From Geoglobus ahangari (lineage in GTDB: Archaea; Halobacteriota; Archaeoglobi; Archaeoglobales; Archaeoglobaceae), in the NCBI RefSeq assembly GCF_001006045.1, contig NZ_CP011267.1, positions 868,001 through 932,000 of the forward strand: a stretch of 64,000 nucleotides of DNA, in the 5' to 3' direction. A program made the position numbers and the translations under genes. The stretch's first letter is position 1. Each line of letters opens with the position of its first letter. The notes under the pieces are model-generated. The model was given only the letters and a program-made list of their open reading frames with translations. It had not been told where the DNA came from and ran no database searches. Below are positions 23,474 to 32,845 of this stretch, in pieces.

Positions 23474-23872
23474 GTGAAGAGGAAGGGGATTCGCTTTGAA
23501 AGAGAGCTGATTCACGCTCTGTGGGATGAGGGTTTTGCTGCAATAAGGAGCGCCGGTAGCGGATCGTCAGGCTACCCCTCTCCCGACATCCTCGCGAGCA
23601 ATGGCAAGATCACGCTCGCCATAGAGGCGAAGGTTAGGGAAAAGCTGCCCCTCTACATTCCCGCCGAGAAGGTGAGGGAGCTCGTGATGTTCTCCAACCT
23701 GTTCGGGGCAAAGCCGGTCATAGCCCTCAAGATCAAGAAGGAGAAGTGGAGGTTCTTTGAAATAGATGTGCTTCAGGAGACCGAGAAGGGCTACAAAATC
23801 TCCAAGGACAACTTCTACATGGGAAAGGAGCTCGGTGAGATCCTCAACAGGTACACTCAGGAAAGGCTATAA
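23474..23872 (+). CDS. hjc: Holliday junction resolvase Hjc
   Basis: An archaeal resolvase of 132 residues with the type II restriction-enzyme fold that cuts four-way DNA junctions. The catalytic set is visible: Glu in RFERELIHAL, Ser/Gly-rich SAGSGSSGYPSPDI with the Asp, and AIEAKVRE giving E-x-K. The length is normal. The start is GTG at 23474. It lies 30 bases after tiaS and 23 bases before the phosphopantothenate synthetase gene, suggesting a loose operon. Confidence 0.93.
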   Translation: MKRKGIRFERELIHALWDEGFAAIRSAGSGSSGYPSPDILASNGKITLAIEAKVREKLPLYIPAEKVRELVMFSNLFGAKPVIALKIKKEKWRFFEIDVLQETEKGYKISKDNFYMGKELGEILNRYTQERL

Positions 23873-23895
23873 ATCCGCGGGAGGGATTTGGGGGC

Positions 23896-24648
23896 ATGGA
23901 GATCCCGAGGTCTCACCCTCGCTATCACTCTCTCATGACGAGGGAGAAGCTCGCTGAGGCGTTCAGGAAGGGGCTCGTGGTTCCTGAAGGGTTGATAGCC
24001 CACGGAAGGGGAGAGTGCTTTGACTACATCCTCGGAGAGATGAGCAGGGACTTTGCCCTTGAGGCTGAAAGGGCGGGTGTTGCCATGCTCCTTCTCGCAG
24101 ACCATCCCGTCCTATCCGTCAACGGAAACACCGCTGGCCTTGTTGCAGAGGAGATCTGCGAACTCGCCAGGATCATTGACGCCCCGGTTGAGGTGAACAT
24201 CTTCCACTGGAGCGATGAGAGGAAGAGGAAGATAGCAGAGGAGCTCGAAAAGCATGGGGTGGAGGTCTACAGCAGGAACGATGCGGTTCTGGAGGGGCTT
24301 GAGTCCGCAAGGAGGATCGTGGACAGCAGGGGGATTTACAGGGCCGATGTGGTTCTTGTGCCGCTCGAGGATGGTGACAGGTGCGAGATACTCAAGAGGC
24401 ACGGGAAGAAGGTTGTGACAATCGACCTAAACCCCCTCTCCAGAACGGCGCTCATGGCAGACGTGACGATCGTGGACAACATAACGAGGGCGATTCCAAA
24501 CATGATCGAGTTCGCGAGGGAGATGAAGGACTGGGACAGGGAGAGGCTTGAGAGGGTCGTGGAGAGCTACGACAACAGAAGTGTTTTAAGGAGAGCGATT
24601 CTGGCGATTAGAGACTACCTCACTGAGAGGGCCGGTGAGCTTGAATGA
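23896..24648 (+). CDS. 4-phosphopantoate--beta-alanine ligase (phosphopantothenate synthetase)
   Basis: Archaea phosphorylate pantoate first and then join it to beta-alanine, reversing the bacterial order; this enzyme does the second step on the way to coenzyme A. The 250-residue protein matches the former DUF137 family. It has RSHPRYHSLMTREKL at the N-terminus, then PEGLIAHGRGECFDYILGE and LLADHPVLSVNGNTAGL. The C-terminal IDLNPLSRTALMADVTIVDN is also typical. The 3' end overlaps hisD by 4 bases. Confidence 0.93.
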   Translation: MEIPRSHPRYHSLMTREKLAEAFRKGLVVPEGLIAHGRGECFDYILGEMSRDFALEAERAGVAMLLLADHPVLSVNGNTAGLVAEEICELARIIDAPVEVNIFHWSDERKRKIAEELEKHGVEVYSRNDAVLEGLESARRIVDSRGIYRADVVLVPLEDGDRCEILKRHGKKVVTIDLNPLSRTALMADVTIVDNITRAIPNMIEFAREMKDWDRERLERVVESYDNRSVLRRAILAIRDYLTERAGELE

Positions 24649-25820
24649 TTGAGGAGTACATTGAGAAGGTAAGGCCGATAGTGGAGAGGGTCAGGGAAGA
24701 GGGCGATAGGGCATTAATCGAGTTCACCGAGAGATTCGATGGGGTCAGGATAGAGAGTGTAAGGATAGAGAGGGAGGAGTTCGAGGACGCCTACGACTCG
24801 GTCAGCGACGAGCTCATTGACGCGCTCGAGGTTGCCAAGGAGAACATCGAGAGGTTCCACTACATCACAATGCCCGACAACGACGTGAGGATCGACTTCG
24901 ACTACGCGATAATGGGTAAGAGGTATGTCCCCATCGACATTGCAGGGCTGTACATTCCGGGCGGGAGGGCGAGCTATCCGTCCACAGTCCTGATGGCCGC
25001 GGTGCCTGCCAAACTTGCAGGGGTTGGCACTGTTGTGGCCTGCACCCCACCCAATGAGGAGGGAAGGGTGAACCCCCTCACGCTCGTCGCAATGGATATG
25101 TGTGGCGTTGATGAGGTCTACAGGGTCGGGGGTGCGCAGGCCATAGCTGCGATGGCTTACGGAACTGAGACAGTAAAGAAGGTGGACAAGATCGTGGGGC
25201 CGGGGAACATCTATGTTACGGCAGCCAAGCTGCTCGTCCAGAAGGATGTTGCAATAGATATGCCAGCCGGCCCGTCAGAGGTGCTCGTAATAGCTGATGA
25301 GAGTGCTGACGCTCAGGTGGTTGCACTCGAGTGCTTGGCGCAGCTCGAACACGATCCGCTTGCGAGGGCTTTTGTCGTGACAACTTCCAGGGCTTTGGCG
25401 GAGGATGTGGAGAGACTCGTCAGATCCGAGTTCCCCGAGGCAAATCTGGAGTGCATGGTTGTTGAGAGCATTAAGAAAGCCGTTGAGGTGTCGAATGAAG
25501 TTGCGCCAGAGCACCTCGTGATTCTGACGGAGAATTACTGGCAGGTCTTCGAGAAGGTGAGGCATGCGGGCAGCGTTTTTCTTGGGGAATATTCTCCTGT
25601 AGCCGCCGGAGACTACGCGAGCGGAACCAACCACATCCTTCCCACCGCAAGGTTTGCCAGAATGTATTCCGGAGTGGGTGTTGAGACGTTCATGAAGAGC
25701 ATAACCTATCAGGAGCTCAGAAAGGAGGGGCTCGAGAGGATCTCTCAGGCGATAATTCGGCTCGCAAGGGCTGAGGGTCTTGAGTGGCACGCAAAATCTG
25801 TGGAGGAGAGGTTGAAATGA
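24645..25820 (+). CDS. hisD: Histidinol dehydrogenase
   Basis: Catalyses the last two steps of histidine synthesis, histidinol to histidine, with two NAD+ and a zinc ion. At 391 residues it is slightly shorter than bacterial His[26 protein letters not shown], seen in sections near residue 102, and [15 protein letters not shown] are strong family motifs. [12 protein letters not shown] and the zinc/active-site region LAQLEHDP also match. [11 protein letters not shown] with the later SGTNHILPT completes the active site. No other his genes are in the window. The start overlaps the upstream gene as ATGA, and the stop overlaps the AspRS start. Confidence 0.96.
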   Translation: MIEEYIEKVRPIVERVREEGDRALIEFTERFDGVRIESVRIEREEFEDAYDSVSDELIDALEVAKENIERFHYITMPDNDVRIDFDYAIMGKRYVPIDIAGLYIPGGRASYPSTVLMAAVPAKLAGVGTVVACTPPNEEGRVNPLTLVAMDMCGVDEVYRVGGAQAIAAMAYGTETVKKVDKIVGPGNIYVTAAKLLVQKDVAIDMPAGPSEVLVIADESADAQVVALECLAQLEHDPLARAFVVTTSRALAEDVERLVRSEFPEANLECMVVESIKKAVEVSNEVAPEHLVILTENYWQVFEKVRHAGSVFLGEYSPVAAGDYASGTNHILPTARFARMYSGVGVETFMKSITYQELRKEGLERISQAIIRLARAEGLEWHAKSVEERLK

Positions 25821-27109
25821 GGAAGTTTACGGCGGATATTGGTGAGGAGGACTTTGGAAAGGAGGTAGAGCTTTACGGCTGGGTTCACGAGGTCAGAGAC
25901 CTTGGAGGGCTCGTTTTCATAGTTCTCAGAGACAGGGAGGGCTTCGCCCAGATAACCCTGCCGAAAAAGGTGGTGGACAGGGAGCTGTTCAAGAGGGCCA
26001 GGAAGATAAGGAGGGAGAGTGTCATCAGGGTTGTTGGCGAGGTGAAGCCGGAGGAGAAGGCTCCAAACGGCTTCGAGATAATCCCGAGGGAAATCGAGGT
26101 TCTCAACGAGGCCGACGCTCCCCTGCCGCTTGAGGTCACGGAGAAGGTTCCGGCTGAGCTGGATACGAGGCTGGACAACAGGTTCATGGATCTGAGGAAG
26201 CCAAGGGTTCAGGCGATATTCCGCATCAGGCACGTGGCGATTCAGGCCATAAGGGAGTACTTTGACAGGCACGGGTTCATAGAGGTGCACACGCCCAAAA
26301 TCGTGTCCACCGCAACTGAAGGTGGGACTGAACTCTTCCCAATTACATACTTCGAGAGAGAGGCTTTCCTGAACCAGAGCCCCCAGCTCTACAAGCAGAC
26401 ACTCATGGCCGCCGGGTTCGAGAGGGTGCTCGAGATAGGGCCAATATTCAGAGCAGAGGAGCACAACACGATCAGACATTTGAATGAGGCTGTGAGCGTT
26501 GACATAGAGGTCAGCTTCACCGACCACGAGGGCGTGATGAGGTATCTGGAGGAGCTCGTGAAGGAGGTTTACGAGAAGATCAATGAGAGGTGTGAGAGGT
26601 ATCTGGAGTGGCTCAACCTGAAGCTTGAGGTTCCAGAAACGCCGTTTGAGAGGCTCAAGTACGATGAGGCTGTCGAGATAGCCAGAAAGAAGGGGGAGGA
26701 GATAGTCTGGGGAGATGACCTGTCCACAGCAGCATTAAAGCTGATAGCCGAGGACTACAGCGGTTACTACTTCATCGTTGACTGGCCGACAGAGTCCAAG
26801 CCTTTCTACGCGATGCCGTACGAGGAGGAGCCCGAAATCTCCAAGACGTTCGACCTCATGAAGGGATGGCTCGAGATCGCGAGTGGGGCGCAGAGAATTC
26901 ACCAGTACGACCTTCTCGTGAGAAGGATCAGCGAGCAGGGACTTGCCCCGGAGAGCTTCGGCTTCTACCTTCAGGCGTTCAGATACGGCATGCCACCTCA
27001 CGCTGGGTGGGGTATGGGTCTGGACAGGCTCATGATGGCAATTCTCGGACTACAGAATATCAGGGAGGCCGTACTCTTTCCGAGAGATAGGCAGAGGCTT
27101 GTTCCGTGA
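25817..27109 (+). CDS. aspS: Aspartyl-tRNA synthetase (archaeal, Asp/Asn type)
   Basis: A class IIb synthetase of 430 residues. The N-terminal OB-fold anticodon-binding domain contains [19 protein letters not shown]. Motif 2 is [14 protein letters not shown] and motif 3 is [13 protein letters not shown]. The short archaeal form lacks the bacterial GAD insertion. Many archaeal AspRS enzymes also charge tRNA-Asn for later amidation. Whether this one does depends on whether the genome has AsnRS, which the window does not show. The ATG at 25817 overlaps the hisD stop. Confidence 0.95.
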   Translation: MRKFTADIGEEDFGKEVELYGWVHEVRDLGGLVFIVLRDREGFAQITLPKKVVDRELFKRARKIRRESVIRVVGEVKPEEKAPNGFEIIPREIEVLNEADAPLPLEVTEKVPAELDTRLDNRFMDLRKPRVQAIFRIRHVAIQAIREYFDRHGFIEVHTPKIVSTATEGGTELFPITYFEREAFLNQSPQLYKQTLMAAGFERVLEIGPIFRAEEHNTIRHLNEAVSVDIEVSFTDHEGVMRYLEELVKEVYEKINERCERYLEWLNLKLEVPETPFERLKYDEAVEIARKKGEEIVWGDDLSTAALKLIAEDYSGYYFIVDWPTESKPFYAMPYEEEPEISKTFDLMKGWLEIASGAQRIHQYDLLVRRISEQGLAPESFGFYLQAFRYGMPPHAGWGMGLDRLMMAILGLQNIREAVLFPRDRQRLVP

Positions 27110-27114
27110 AAAAA

Positions 27115-27123
27115 TATATAAAC
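27115..27123 (+). promoter_or_regulatory. TATA box of the SMC operon
   Basis: TATATAAAC is centred about 27 bases upstream of the ATG at 27146, and no ribosome-binding site is seen. The first gene of the operon is therefore probably expressed from a leaderless mRNA. Confidence 0.6.
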
Positions 27124-27145
27124 TTCCAAATCTATTTTTTAGTGG

Positions 27146-27496
27146 ATGAGCGACAGGGATCTGATTATAGAGAGGCTCGAAAAGAAGCTTGCGGAAAAGG
27201 AGAAGGAGATTAGGGAGTTGAGAAAGGTGGCGGGAATGAGTATTGAGGAACTGAAGTCTGAGATAATCCGGGAGATTTCGGAGGAGCTTGGAAAGCTCAA
27301 GGCGCTTGAGGCAAAGGTGGCCGAGCTTAACAAGACCGTTGAAAGCCTCATGAACGAGGTTCTCTACCTGAAGGCCGAGATCGCCAAGAGCGAGCCCAAG
27401 TCAAGGGACATAAGGGAGATCTCCGAGATTACGGAGAGGGAAGAGAAGGTCGAGGAAAGGAAGGACAGCGAGGACGAGATAATCGTCTGCGACTGA
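27146..27496 (+). CDS. Small coiled-coil protein heading the SMC operon
   Basis: I do not recognise a family. The product is 116 residues, highly charged, and predicted by eye to be nearly all helix. A leucine/isoleucine heptad pattern runs from about residue 5 to 90 (for example ERLEKKLAEKEKEIRELRK). The acidic tail ends in EDEIIVCD. It lies 4 bases upstream of smc, so co-transcription with smc, scpA and scpB is very likely. A role in condensin assembly or positioning is plausible from context only. Confidence 0.7.
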   Translation: MSDRDLIIERLEKKLAEKEKEIRELRKVAGMSIEELKSEIIREISEELGKLKALEAKVAELNKTVESLMNEVLYLKAEIAKSEPKSRDIREISEITEREEKVEERKDSEDEIIVCD

Positions 27497-27500
27497 GGTC

Positions 27501-30500
27501 ATGCACATAAAGAAAATAACGATAAAGAACTTCAAATCTTTTGGTAAGAAGGTAGAGATCCCCCTCGAAAGGGGCTTCACGGTTATAAGCGGGCCGAACG
27601 GAAGCGGGAAGTCCAACATCATCGATTCTATCATTTTCTGCCTCGGCCTTCACAGCTCCTCAAAGGTTTTGAGGGCCGAAAAGCTCACGGATCTGATCTA
27701 CTCCGGCAACGGCAGGAGACTCGGAACTGCCGAGGTTGAGATCGTCTTCGAGCCCGATAATGGGGAGGAGCTGAGGATATCGAGGAAGGTCAGGGTTACG
27801 GAGAAGAACTACTACAGCAACTACTACATCAACGGAAAGCCAGCAAGCCACGGGGAGGTTGTTAGGGTTCTCGAGAAGGCCGGAATCTACAGCGACGCCT
27901 ACAACATAGTGATGCAGGGAGACGTGACGAGGATCGTTGAGATGACGCCAATGCAGAGGAGGAAGATCATAGACGACATCGCCGGAATCTCGGAGTTCGA
28001 GGAGAAGAAGGCGAGGGCGATAGAGGAGCTGGAGGCTGTCAGGCAGAACATAGAGAAGATATCCGCAATTCTCTCAGAGGTCGAGCTGAGGCTGAAGGAG
28101 CTCGAGAGGGACAGGGAGGAGGCTCTCAGGTACAGGGAGCTTCTGGAGAAAAAGGAGAGGCTGGAAAACGAGCTGAAGGCGATAAGGAGGAAGGAGCTCT
28201 CACTGAAGCTCGAGAGGCTCAGGAAGGAGGTCGAGAGGCTGCAGAGGCAGAAGGATTCGGCAATGGTCAGAATTTCCGAGATAAAGGTTGAGAAGGAGAG
28301 CATAAGGAAGGAGCTCGAGGACGTGTCCAGAAGGATTGCCGAAACCGCTGACGAGAGGTACAGGGAGATTCAGGAGAGGATTGCCGACATTCAGGCCGAG
28401 ATTGAGGGACTCAGGAAGGAAGAGGAGATCCTGAAAGCGGAGATCGAGAGGCTGAACGAGGAGAGGATGAAGGCGCTGCTCGACATAACCAAGATAAACG
28501 AGAGGCTCGAGTCGCTCAGAAAGGAGCTCGAGAACCTTCTGCTGCAGAAGGTGAGTGTCGAGGAGTCTGTTGACTCGATTAAGGCTCAGATTGAGGGTGT
28601 GAGAGAGCAGATAGAGAAGCTGAGCGGAGAGGAGAAGGAGCTGAGGGATGAAATCGTCAGCCTTAGTGAGAAGGCTGAGGAACTGAGAGAGGGGAAGTCA
28701 GAACTCCTGAGGGAGAGGGACAGAATCTACGAGGGTCTCAGGAGGGTGTCAATTGAGATCGAGGAGCTTGAGGGCGAGCTGAACAGAATCAGGAACGAGT
28801 ACTCGGGAGTGAAGGATGAAATCGAGCTCAGGAGGAGGGAGATTGAGCGGATAGAATCCCAGCTTGCAAGGGAAATAACGAACAAGAACGCAATTGACAG
28901 GAAGATCTTCGACCTTAGGAACGAGATCTCCGCGATTGATGAGGAGATAAAGGGCAAGGAGCTCGAGCTTGCGAAGGTGAAGGCCGAGCTCTCAGCATAC
29001 GAGGCAACCTTCGGCAGAGCGGTGGAGCTAATCCTCGAGGCGAAGGAGAAGAAGGCTCTGCCGGGGATCTTCGGGATTGTTGCCCAGCTTGCCGAGGTTG
29101 AGGAGAGGTACGCCCTCGCCCTCGAGATTGCCGCTGGAAACGCTCTGAACTTCATTGTTGTCGAGAATGAGGATGACGCCATAAGGGCAATAAACTACCT
29201 CAAGCAGATACGGGGCGGAAGGGCGACGTTTCTGCCGCTCAACAAGATCAGGAAGAACTTCGAGAAGATAAACCTCGACAGGAAGGTTCTGAGTGAGAAG
29301 GGGGTTATAGACTACGCGGTCAATCTGGTGAAGTGCGAGCCCAAGTTCAGGCCCGTCTTTAACTTCGTGTTCAGGGACACGCTCGTCGTGGACAACGTCG
29401 AGAACGCGAAGAGGATAATGGACGGCAGGAGGATCGTGACTCTCGATGGAGAGCTAATAGAGAAGAGCGGAGCGATCACCGGTGGAAGCGTGGACAGGAA
29501 GAAGGGCTTGCTCATCTCAAAGGAGCTTTTAGAGAGGGAGAAGAAGATATCGGAGGAGATAACCGTCCTCAACTCGAAAAAGGCTTTTCTCGTTGGAGAG
29601 CTGAGGAAGGTCGAGGACTCGTGGAGGGAGGCGCAGTCCAGAGTGAAGGAACTTGAGGAGAGTCTGAGGAATGCCGAAAACGACGTGAAAGTCCTGCAGG
29701 CGAGGCTTGAAGGGATTGCTGCGAGAGAGAAGGAGATTCTGGAAAGGATAGAGGACAGGGAGAGGGAGAGGAGGGAGCTGGGGCAGAAAATAGGGGACGT
29801 GGAGCAGGCTGTAAAGGAGGTGGACAGCGAGCTTTCAAAGATTGAAGGAAGGCTTGAGGAGCTGAACAGGAAGATGAAGGGAAGCGCGCTTCCAAAGCTC
29901 ACGGAGGAGCTTGAAAGGCTGAAGAGCCAGTTCAGCGTTGCGAGGGAGGGGCTGATAAAGATAGAGTCCGAGATAGAGAAGAAGGAGCTCGAGATAGGGC
30001 AGGCGGAGAGAGAGCTTGAGGACAAGGAGAGGAGGGTTGGCGAGATAGACGGAAAGGTCTCAGAGTACGGTGAGAAGATAGAGCATGGCAGGAAGAAGGC
30101 CATGGAGCTCAGAGAAGAGATGGAGAGGCTGAGGGAAGAGGAGGAAACGCTTGGAGAGGCGATAAAGGAGCTCAGAAGGGAGAGGGATGCGCTGTTCTCC
30201 AAGCTCAAGGATCTTGAGAACGAGGAGAGCAGGCTTGAGTACGACCTTGTTGGGTTCGACGAGAAGATCAGGGCGAGGAAGGAGGCTATGGGCGAGATTG
30301 AGGCAGAAATTCAGGGTCTGCCGGAGATGGAGCCTTCAATGAGCAGAGACGAGGCCGTTTCAGAGCTTGAGAGGGTTGAGAGCGAGCTATCAAAGTTCGG
30401 AGAGGTCAACATGAAGGCCATTCAGGACTACGAGGAAGTGAAGGCGAGGTGGGAGGAGCTCTATTCGAGGAAGGTCACGCTCGAGAAGGAGAGGGAGGAG

Positions 30501-30998
30501 ATACTTGAGAGGATAGAGAGGTACGACAGGATGAAGAAGGAGAAGTTCTTCGAGGTGTTCAACGCGATAAACGAGAACTTCAAGGAGGTCATCGCCAAGC
30601 TCGCAAATGGAGAGGGTGAGCTTTACCTCGACAACCACGACGATCCGTTCAACTCCGGACTGCACATGAAGGTGAAGCCATACGGAAAGCCGGTGCAGAG
30701 GCTGGAGCAGATGAGCGGTGGGGAGAAGAGTCTTGTTGCCTTAGCCTTCATCTTTGCGATTCAGCGCTACAAGCCAGCTCCATTCTATGCCTTCGATGAG
30801 GTGGACATGTTCCTTGATGGTGTCAACGTTGCGAGACTCGCGAGGATGATCAAGGAGATGTCGTCGAGGGCACAGTTCATAGTCGTCTCGCTCAGAAAGC
30901 CCATGCTCGAGCAGGCAGATGCGATTGTTGGCGTCACGATGGGGAGGGATAATTCATCGCAGGTGACTGGGATAAGGAGAGCATCGATGATCCAGTAG
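27501..30998 (+). CDS. smc: Chromosome segregation/condensation ATPase SMC
   Basis: A full-length 1165-residue SMC. The N-terminal head has Walker A GPNGSGKS at residues 31-38. A first long coiled coil runs to about residue 500, and a hinge near 510-670 includes ALPGIFGIVAQL and GRATFLPLNKI. The returning coiled coil reaches about 1020. The C-terminal head carries the signature MSGGEKSLVALAF and Walker B FYAFDEVDMFLD. The protein dimerises at the hinge and with ScpA and ScpB compacts and organises the chromosome. It is followed 2 bases later by scpA. Confidence 0.97.
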   Translation: MHIKKITIKNFKSFGKKVEIPLERGFTVISGPNGSGKSNIIDSIIFCLGLHSSSKVLRAEKLTDLIYSGNGRRLGTAEVEIVFEPDNGEELRISRKVRVTEKNYYSNYYINGKPASHGEVVRVLEKAGIYSDAYNIVMQGDVTRIVEMTPMQRRKIIDDIAGISEFEEKKARAIEELEAVRQNIEKISAILSEVELRLKELERDREEALRYRELLEKKERLENELKAIRRKELSLKLERLRKEVERLQRQKDSAMVRISEIKVEKESIRKELEDVSRRIAETADERYREIQERIADIQAEIEGLRKEEEILKAEIERLNEERMKALLDITKINERLESLRKELENLLLQKVSVEESVDSIKAQIEGVREQIEKLSGEEKELRDEIVSLSEKAEELREGKSELLRERDRIYEGLRRVSIEIEELEGELNRIRNEYSGVKDEIELRRREIERIESQLAREITNKNAIDRKIFDLRNEISAIDEEIKGKELELAKVKAELSAYEATFGRAVELILEAKEKKALPGIFGIVAQLAEVEERYALALEIAAGNALNFIVVENEDDAIRAINYLKQIRGGRATFLPLNKIRKNFEKINLDRKVLSEKGVIDYAVNLVKCEPKFRPVFNFVFRDTLVVDNVENAKRIMDGRRIVTLDGELIEKSGAITGGSVDRKKGLLISKELLEREKKISEEITVLNSKKAFLVGELRKVEDSWREAQSRVKELEESLRNAENDVKVLQARLEGIAAREKEILERIEDRERERRELGQKIGDVEQAVKEVDSELSKIEGRLEELNRKMKGSALPKLTEELERLKSQFSVAREGLIKIESEIEKKELEIGQAERELEDKERRVGEIDGKVSEYGEKIEHGRKKAMELREEMERLREEEETLGEAIKELRRERDALFSKLKDLENEESRLEYDLVGFDEKIRARKEAMGEIEAEIQGLPEMEPSMSRDEAVSELERVESELSKFGEVNMKAIQDYEEVKARWEELYSRKVTLEKEREEILERIERYDRMKKEKFFEVFNAINENFKEVIAKLANGEGELYLDNHDDPFNSGLHMKVKPYGKPVQRLEQMSGGEKSLVALAFIFAIQRYKPAPFYAFDEVDMFLDGVNVARLARMIKEMSSRAQFIVVSLRKPMLEQADAIVGVTMGRDNSSQVTGIRRASMIQ

Positions 30999-31000
30999 AG

Positions 31001-31726
31001 ATGCTCTACAACCTTGCCAAGAAGGGCGAGATCGATCCGCTGAACATAGACGTAGTCGAGGTGGCGGACAAGTTTCTTGAAGAGCTTGAGAACGCGAGGA
31101 AGCTCGACCTGAGGATTTCAGGCAGAGTTCTGCTCTACGCCGCGATACTCGTGAGGATGAAGTCGGACATAATAACGAGCGAGGCCGTTGGAATGACTGA
31201 GGCGGAGGAAGAGGAGCCGGAAATGGACTACGAGTACGGGTTTGACGCATACGACTACGAGCCGTACTACGAGGACGAGTTCGAGGACTTTCTCTCCCAG
31301 GACTTCATTCAGGACGACGACGTCCTCGAGGACGAGCTCATAAGCGCCCTGATCGAGGCTGGCAGGAAGAGAGTCAGGAGGTACACCACGCTTGAAGACC
31401 TGATCAGGGAGCTTGAGAGCGCTGAGAGGGTGAGGAAGAGAAGGAGGCGCAGGAGAAGGGCTGAGAGGGAGCCGCTGGTCGATCCGATGGAAGTACCTCA
31501 CGACGAGAATCTGGAGGAGACGATTGAGAGGGTGAGGGAGGTTCTCGTCAGCATGATGAAGAACAGGGACATGGTGAGGCTTGGAGAGATTGCAGGCTTT
31601 GACCTCGTTTCCAAGTACATCTCAGTCCTGCACCTCGCGTTCAGGAGGGTGTTCGAGATTCACCAGGAGAGGATATTCGAGAGCGACATAGAGATCAGGA
31701 GGTTGAACGATGAAGGAGAAGGTTGA
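31001..31726 (+). CDS. scpA: Segregation and condensation protein A (kleisin)
   Basis: The kleisin subunit (241 residues) that bridges the two SMC heads. YNLAKKGEIDPLNIDVVEVADKFL is the N-terminal SMC-neck-binding helix, and GRVLLYAAILVRMKSDI is typical of the family. A strongly acidic middle (EDEFEDFLSQDFIQDDDV) and the basic RKRRRRRRRAERE precede the C-terminal winged helix. The annotated ATG lies inside the conserved helix: coding-like sequence (DWDKESIDDPVE) extends upstream within the smc 3' end, but no canonical start codon is available there. The start is therefore uncertain. The gene overlaps scpB by 17 bases. Confidence 0.88.
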   Translation: MLYNLAKKGEIDPLNIDVVEVADKFLEELENARKLDLRISGRVLLYAAILVRMKSDIITSEAVGMTEAEEEEPEMDYEYGFDAYDYEPYYEDEFEDFLSQDFIQDDDVLEDELISALIEAGRKRVRRYTTLEDLIRELESAERVRKRRRRRRRAEREPLVDPMEVPHDENLEETIERVREVLVSMMKNRDMVRLGEIAGFDLVSKYISVLHLAFRRVFEIHQERIFESDIEIRRLNDEGEG

Positions 31727-32234
31727 AGCTATACTGTTCGTATCCTCGGAGCCAATATCCGCGACTAAAATCGCAAAGATAATTGGGGCGGGCGTGAAGG
31801 ATGTTGAGGAAACAATCGAGGAGCTCTCCAGAGAGTATGCCTCGAGGGAAACCTCGATTGAGATTGTGAAGCTTGGAAAGAAGTACCTGATGAGGGTCAA
31901 GCCCGAGTACAGCGAGGTCGTGAGGGCGTTCACGGAGAAGGACATGGAGAGGGGCGTGCTCAGAACTCTCGCGATCATAGCGGTAAAGCAGCCCATAAAG
32001 CTCTCAGACCTCGCAAGGATCAGGGGGAACAGGTGCTACGAGCATGTGAAGAAGTTGAAGGAGATGGGGTTCATTTCCGAGGAGAAGAAGGGCAGGGCGA
32101 CCATTCTCAGGACGACCAAGAACTTCGCCATCTACTTCGGGCTGAAGAGCTCAGATCCTGAGGAGATAAAGGAGACCCTGCTCAGGATAGTTAAGAAGGA
32201 CAGGAAGCTGGAGGAGTACTTTGGGAAGATTTGA
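31710..32234 (+). CDS. scpB: Segregation and condensation protein B
   Basis: A 174-residue protein made of two winged-helix domains that binds the central region of ScpA. EAILFVSSEPISATKIAKII at the N-terminus and LRTLAIIAVKQPIKLSDLARIRG near residue 90 are the family markers. FFVT-like bacterial sequence is replaced here by TILRTTKNFAIYFGLK. It overlaps the end of scpA by 17 bases and ends the condensin operon. Confidence 0.93.
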   Translation: MKEKVEAILFVSSEPISATKIAKIIGAGVKDVEETIEELSREYASRETSIEIVKLGKKYLMRVKPEYSEVVRAFTEKDMERGVLRTLAIIAVKQPIKLSDLARIRGNRCYEHVKKLKEMGFISEEKKGRATILRTTKNFAIYFGLKSSDPEEIKETLLRIVKKDRKLEEYFGKI

Positions 32235-32237
32235 GGA

Positions 32238-32378
32238 TCATGTCCTCAGATCACGTGGGCATTTTGACCTTCTGCATGTTTTTGGGATCTTGTCAGCCCT
32301 GATGAACTCAGCTCTCAGAATCATGTCCACGTACTGTCTCCTTGCCCGCTCAATGCCGGAGAGGTCAATGACCGACAT
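32238..32378 (-). CDS. Short open frame of unknown function (46 residues)
   Basis: I do not recognise it. It has an ATG at 32378 with a good purine-rich GGTAGGTGGG upstream. The encoded peptide begins MSVIDLSGIERARRQYV and continues as an amphipathic helix. It ends in a basic Cys-containing tail (CRRSKCPRDLRT) that reads like out-of-frame or decayed sequence. It is divergent from the 54-residue gene at 32422, with 43 bases between them. It could be the remnant of a longer gene. Its 3' end abuts the scpB stop. Confidence 0.35.
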   Translation of the reverse strand: MSVIDLSGIERARRQYVDMILRAEFIRADKIPKTCRRSKCPRDLRT

Positions 32379-32421
32379 CTAACCCACCTACCTTTACCTT
32401 TTTGCAAGAATTTGGAAGGTT

Positions 32422-32586
32422 ATGTCCAGCTTTGTAACAGTCGGAAAAACTTACATAGACAGGGGTGGTGCGGGCAGACCGTATCTCAAGAAAAGAATCA
32501 TGAATGCTTTGAATTTTGAGCATGATGAGGAGGTCAGGATAGAAGTTTTCCTCACGGGGAGTAAGGTCATTGTAACCAAAATCTAA
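32422..32586 (+). CDS. Small hypothetical protein, possibly AbrB/MazE-like
   Basis: A 54-residue frame with a good ribosome-binding site (GGAAGG) and an ATG at 32422. It starts MSSFVTVGKTYIDRGGAGRP and ends EVRIEVFLTGSKVIVTKI. The Gly-rich loop followed by a beta-strand-rich, charged end is reminiscent of swapped-hairpin AbrB DNA-binding domains, but I cannot confirm that. It lies 36 bases upstream of hicB and in the same direction, in a patch of toxin-antitoxin genes. A third component or a separate antitoxin are both possible. Confidence 0.55.
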   Translation: MSSFVTVGKTYIDRGGAGRPYLKKRIMNALNFEHDEEVRIEVFLTGSKVIVTKI

Positions 32587-32622
32587 GTAATCTTTATCAA
32601 CTTCCAGACCCAAGTCTGAACT

Positions 32623-32835
32623 ATGAAGTTCAAGGTCGTCCTCGAAGAGGCTGAAGAGGGCGGATATGTTGTTTATGTTCCCGCTCTTCCCGGATGCGTC
32701 TCTCAGGGTGAAACCAAAGAGGAGGCCATCGAGAACATCAAAGAGGCCATAGAGGTCTATCTCGACATAGATGATGCTCAGATCGAAACCGAAATCGAGG
32801 GTAAGAGGGCTGAAGTCGTTGAGGTTATTCTTTGA
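32623..32835 (+). CDS. hicB: HicB-family antitoxin
   Basis: A 70-residue HicB with the partially degraded RNase H-like fold typical of these antitoxins. It shows the motif GGYVVYVPALPGCVSQGETKEEA, read in sections at residues 13-35. There is no C-terminal DNA-binding domain, so this is the short form. It is paired with HicA 10 bases downstream. Here the antitoxin gene comes first, which reverses the classical E. coli hicAB order but is common in archaea and cyanobacteria. Confidence 0.88.
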   Translation: MKFKVVLEEAEEGGYVVYVPALPGCVSQGETKEEAIENIKEAIEVYLDIDDAQIETEIEGKRAEVVEVIL

Positions 32836-32845
32836 GGTGCTCTTA

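Noticed and set aside
29312-30208. A Ser/Leu-rich minus-strand frame of about 298 codons
   Set aside because: This is the antisense of the SMC coiled coil; Glu/Lys/Leu codons read backwards give Ser/Leu/Phe-rich sequence.
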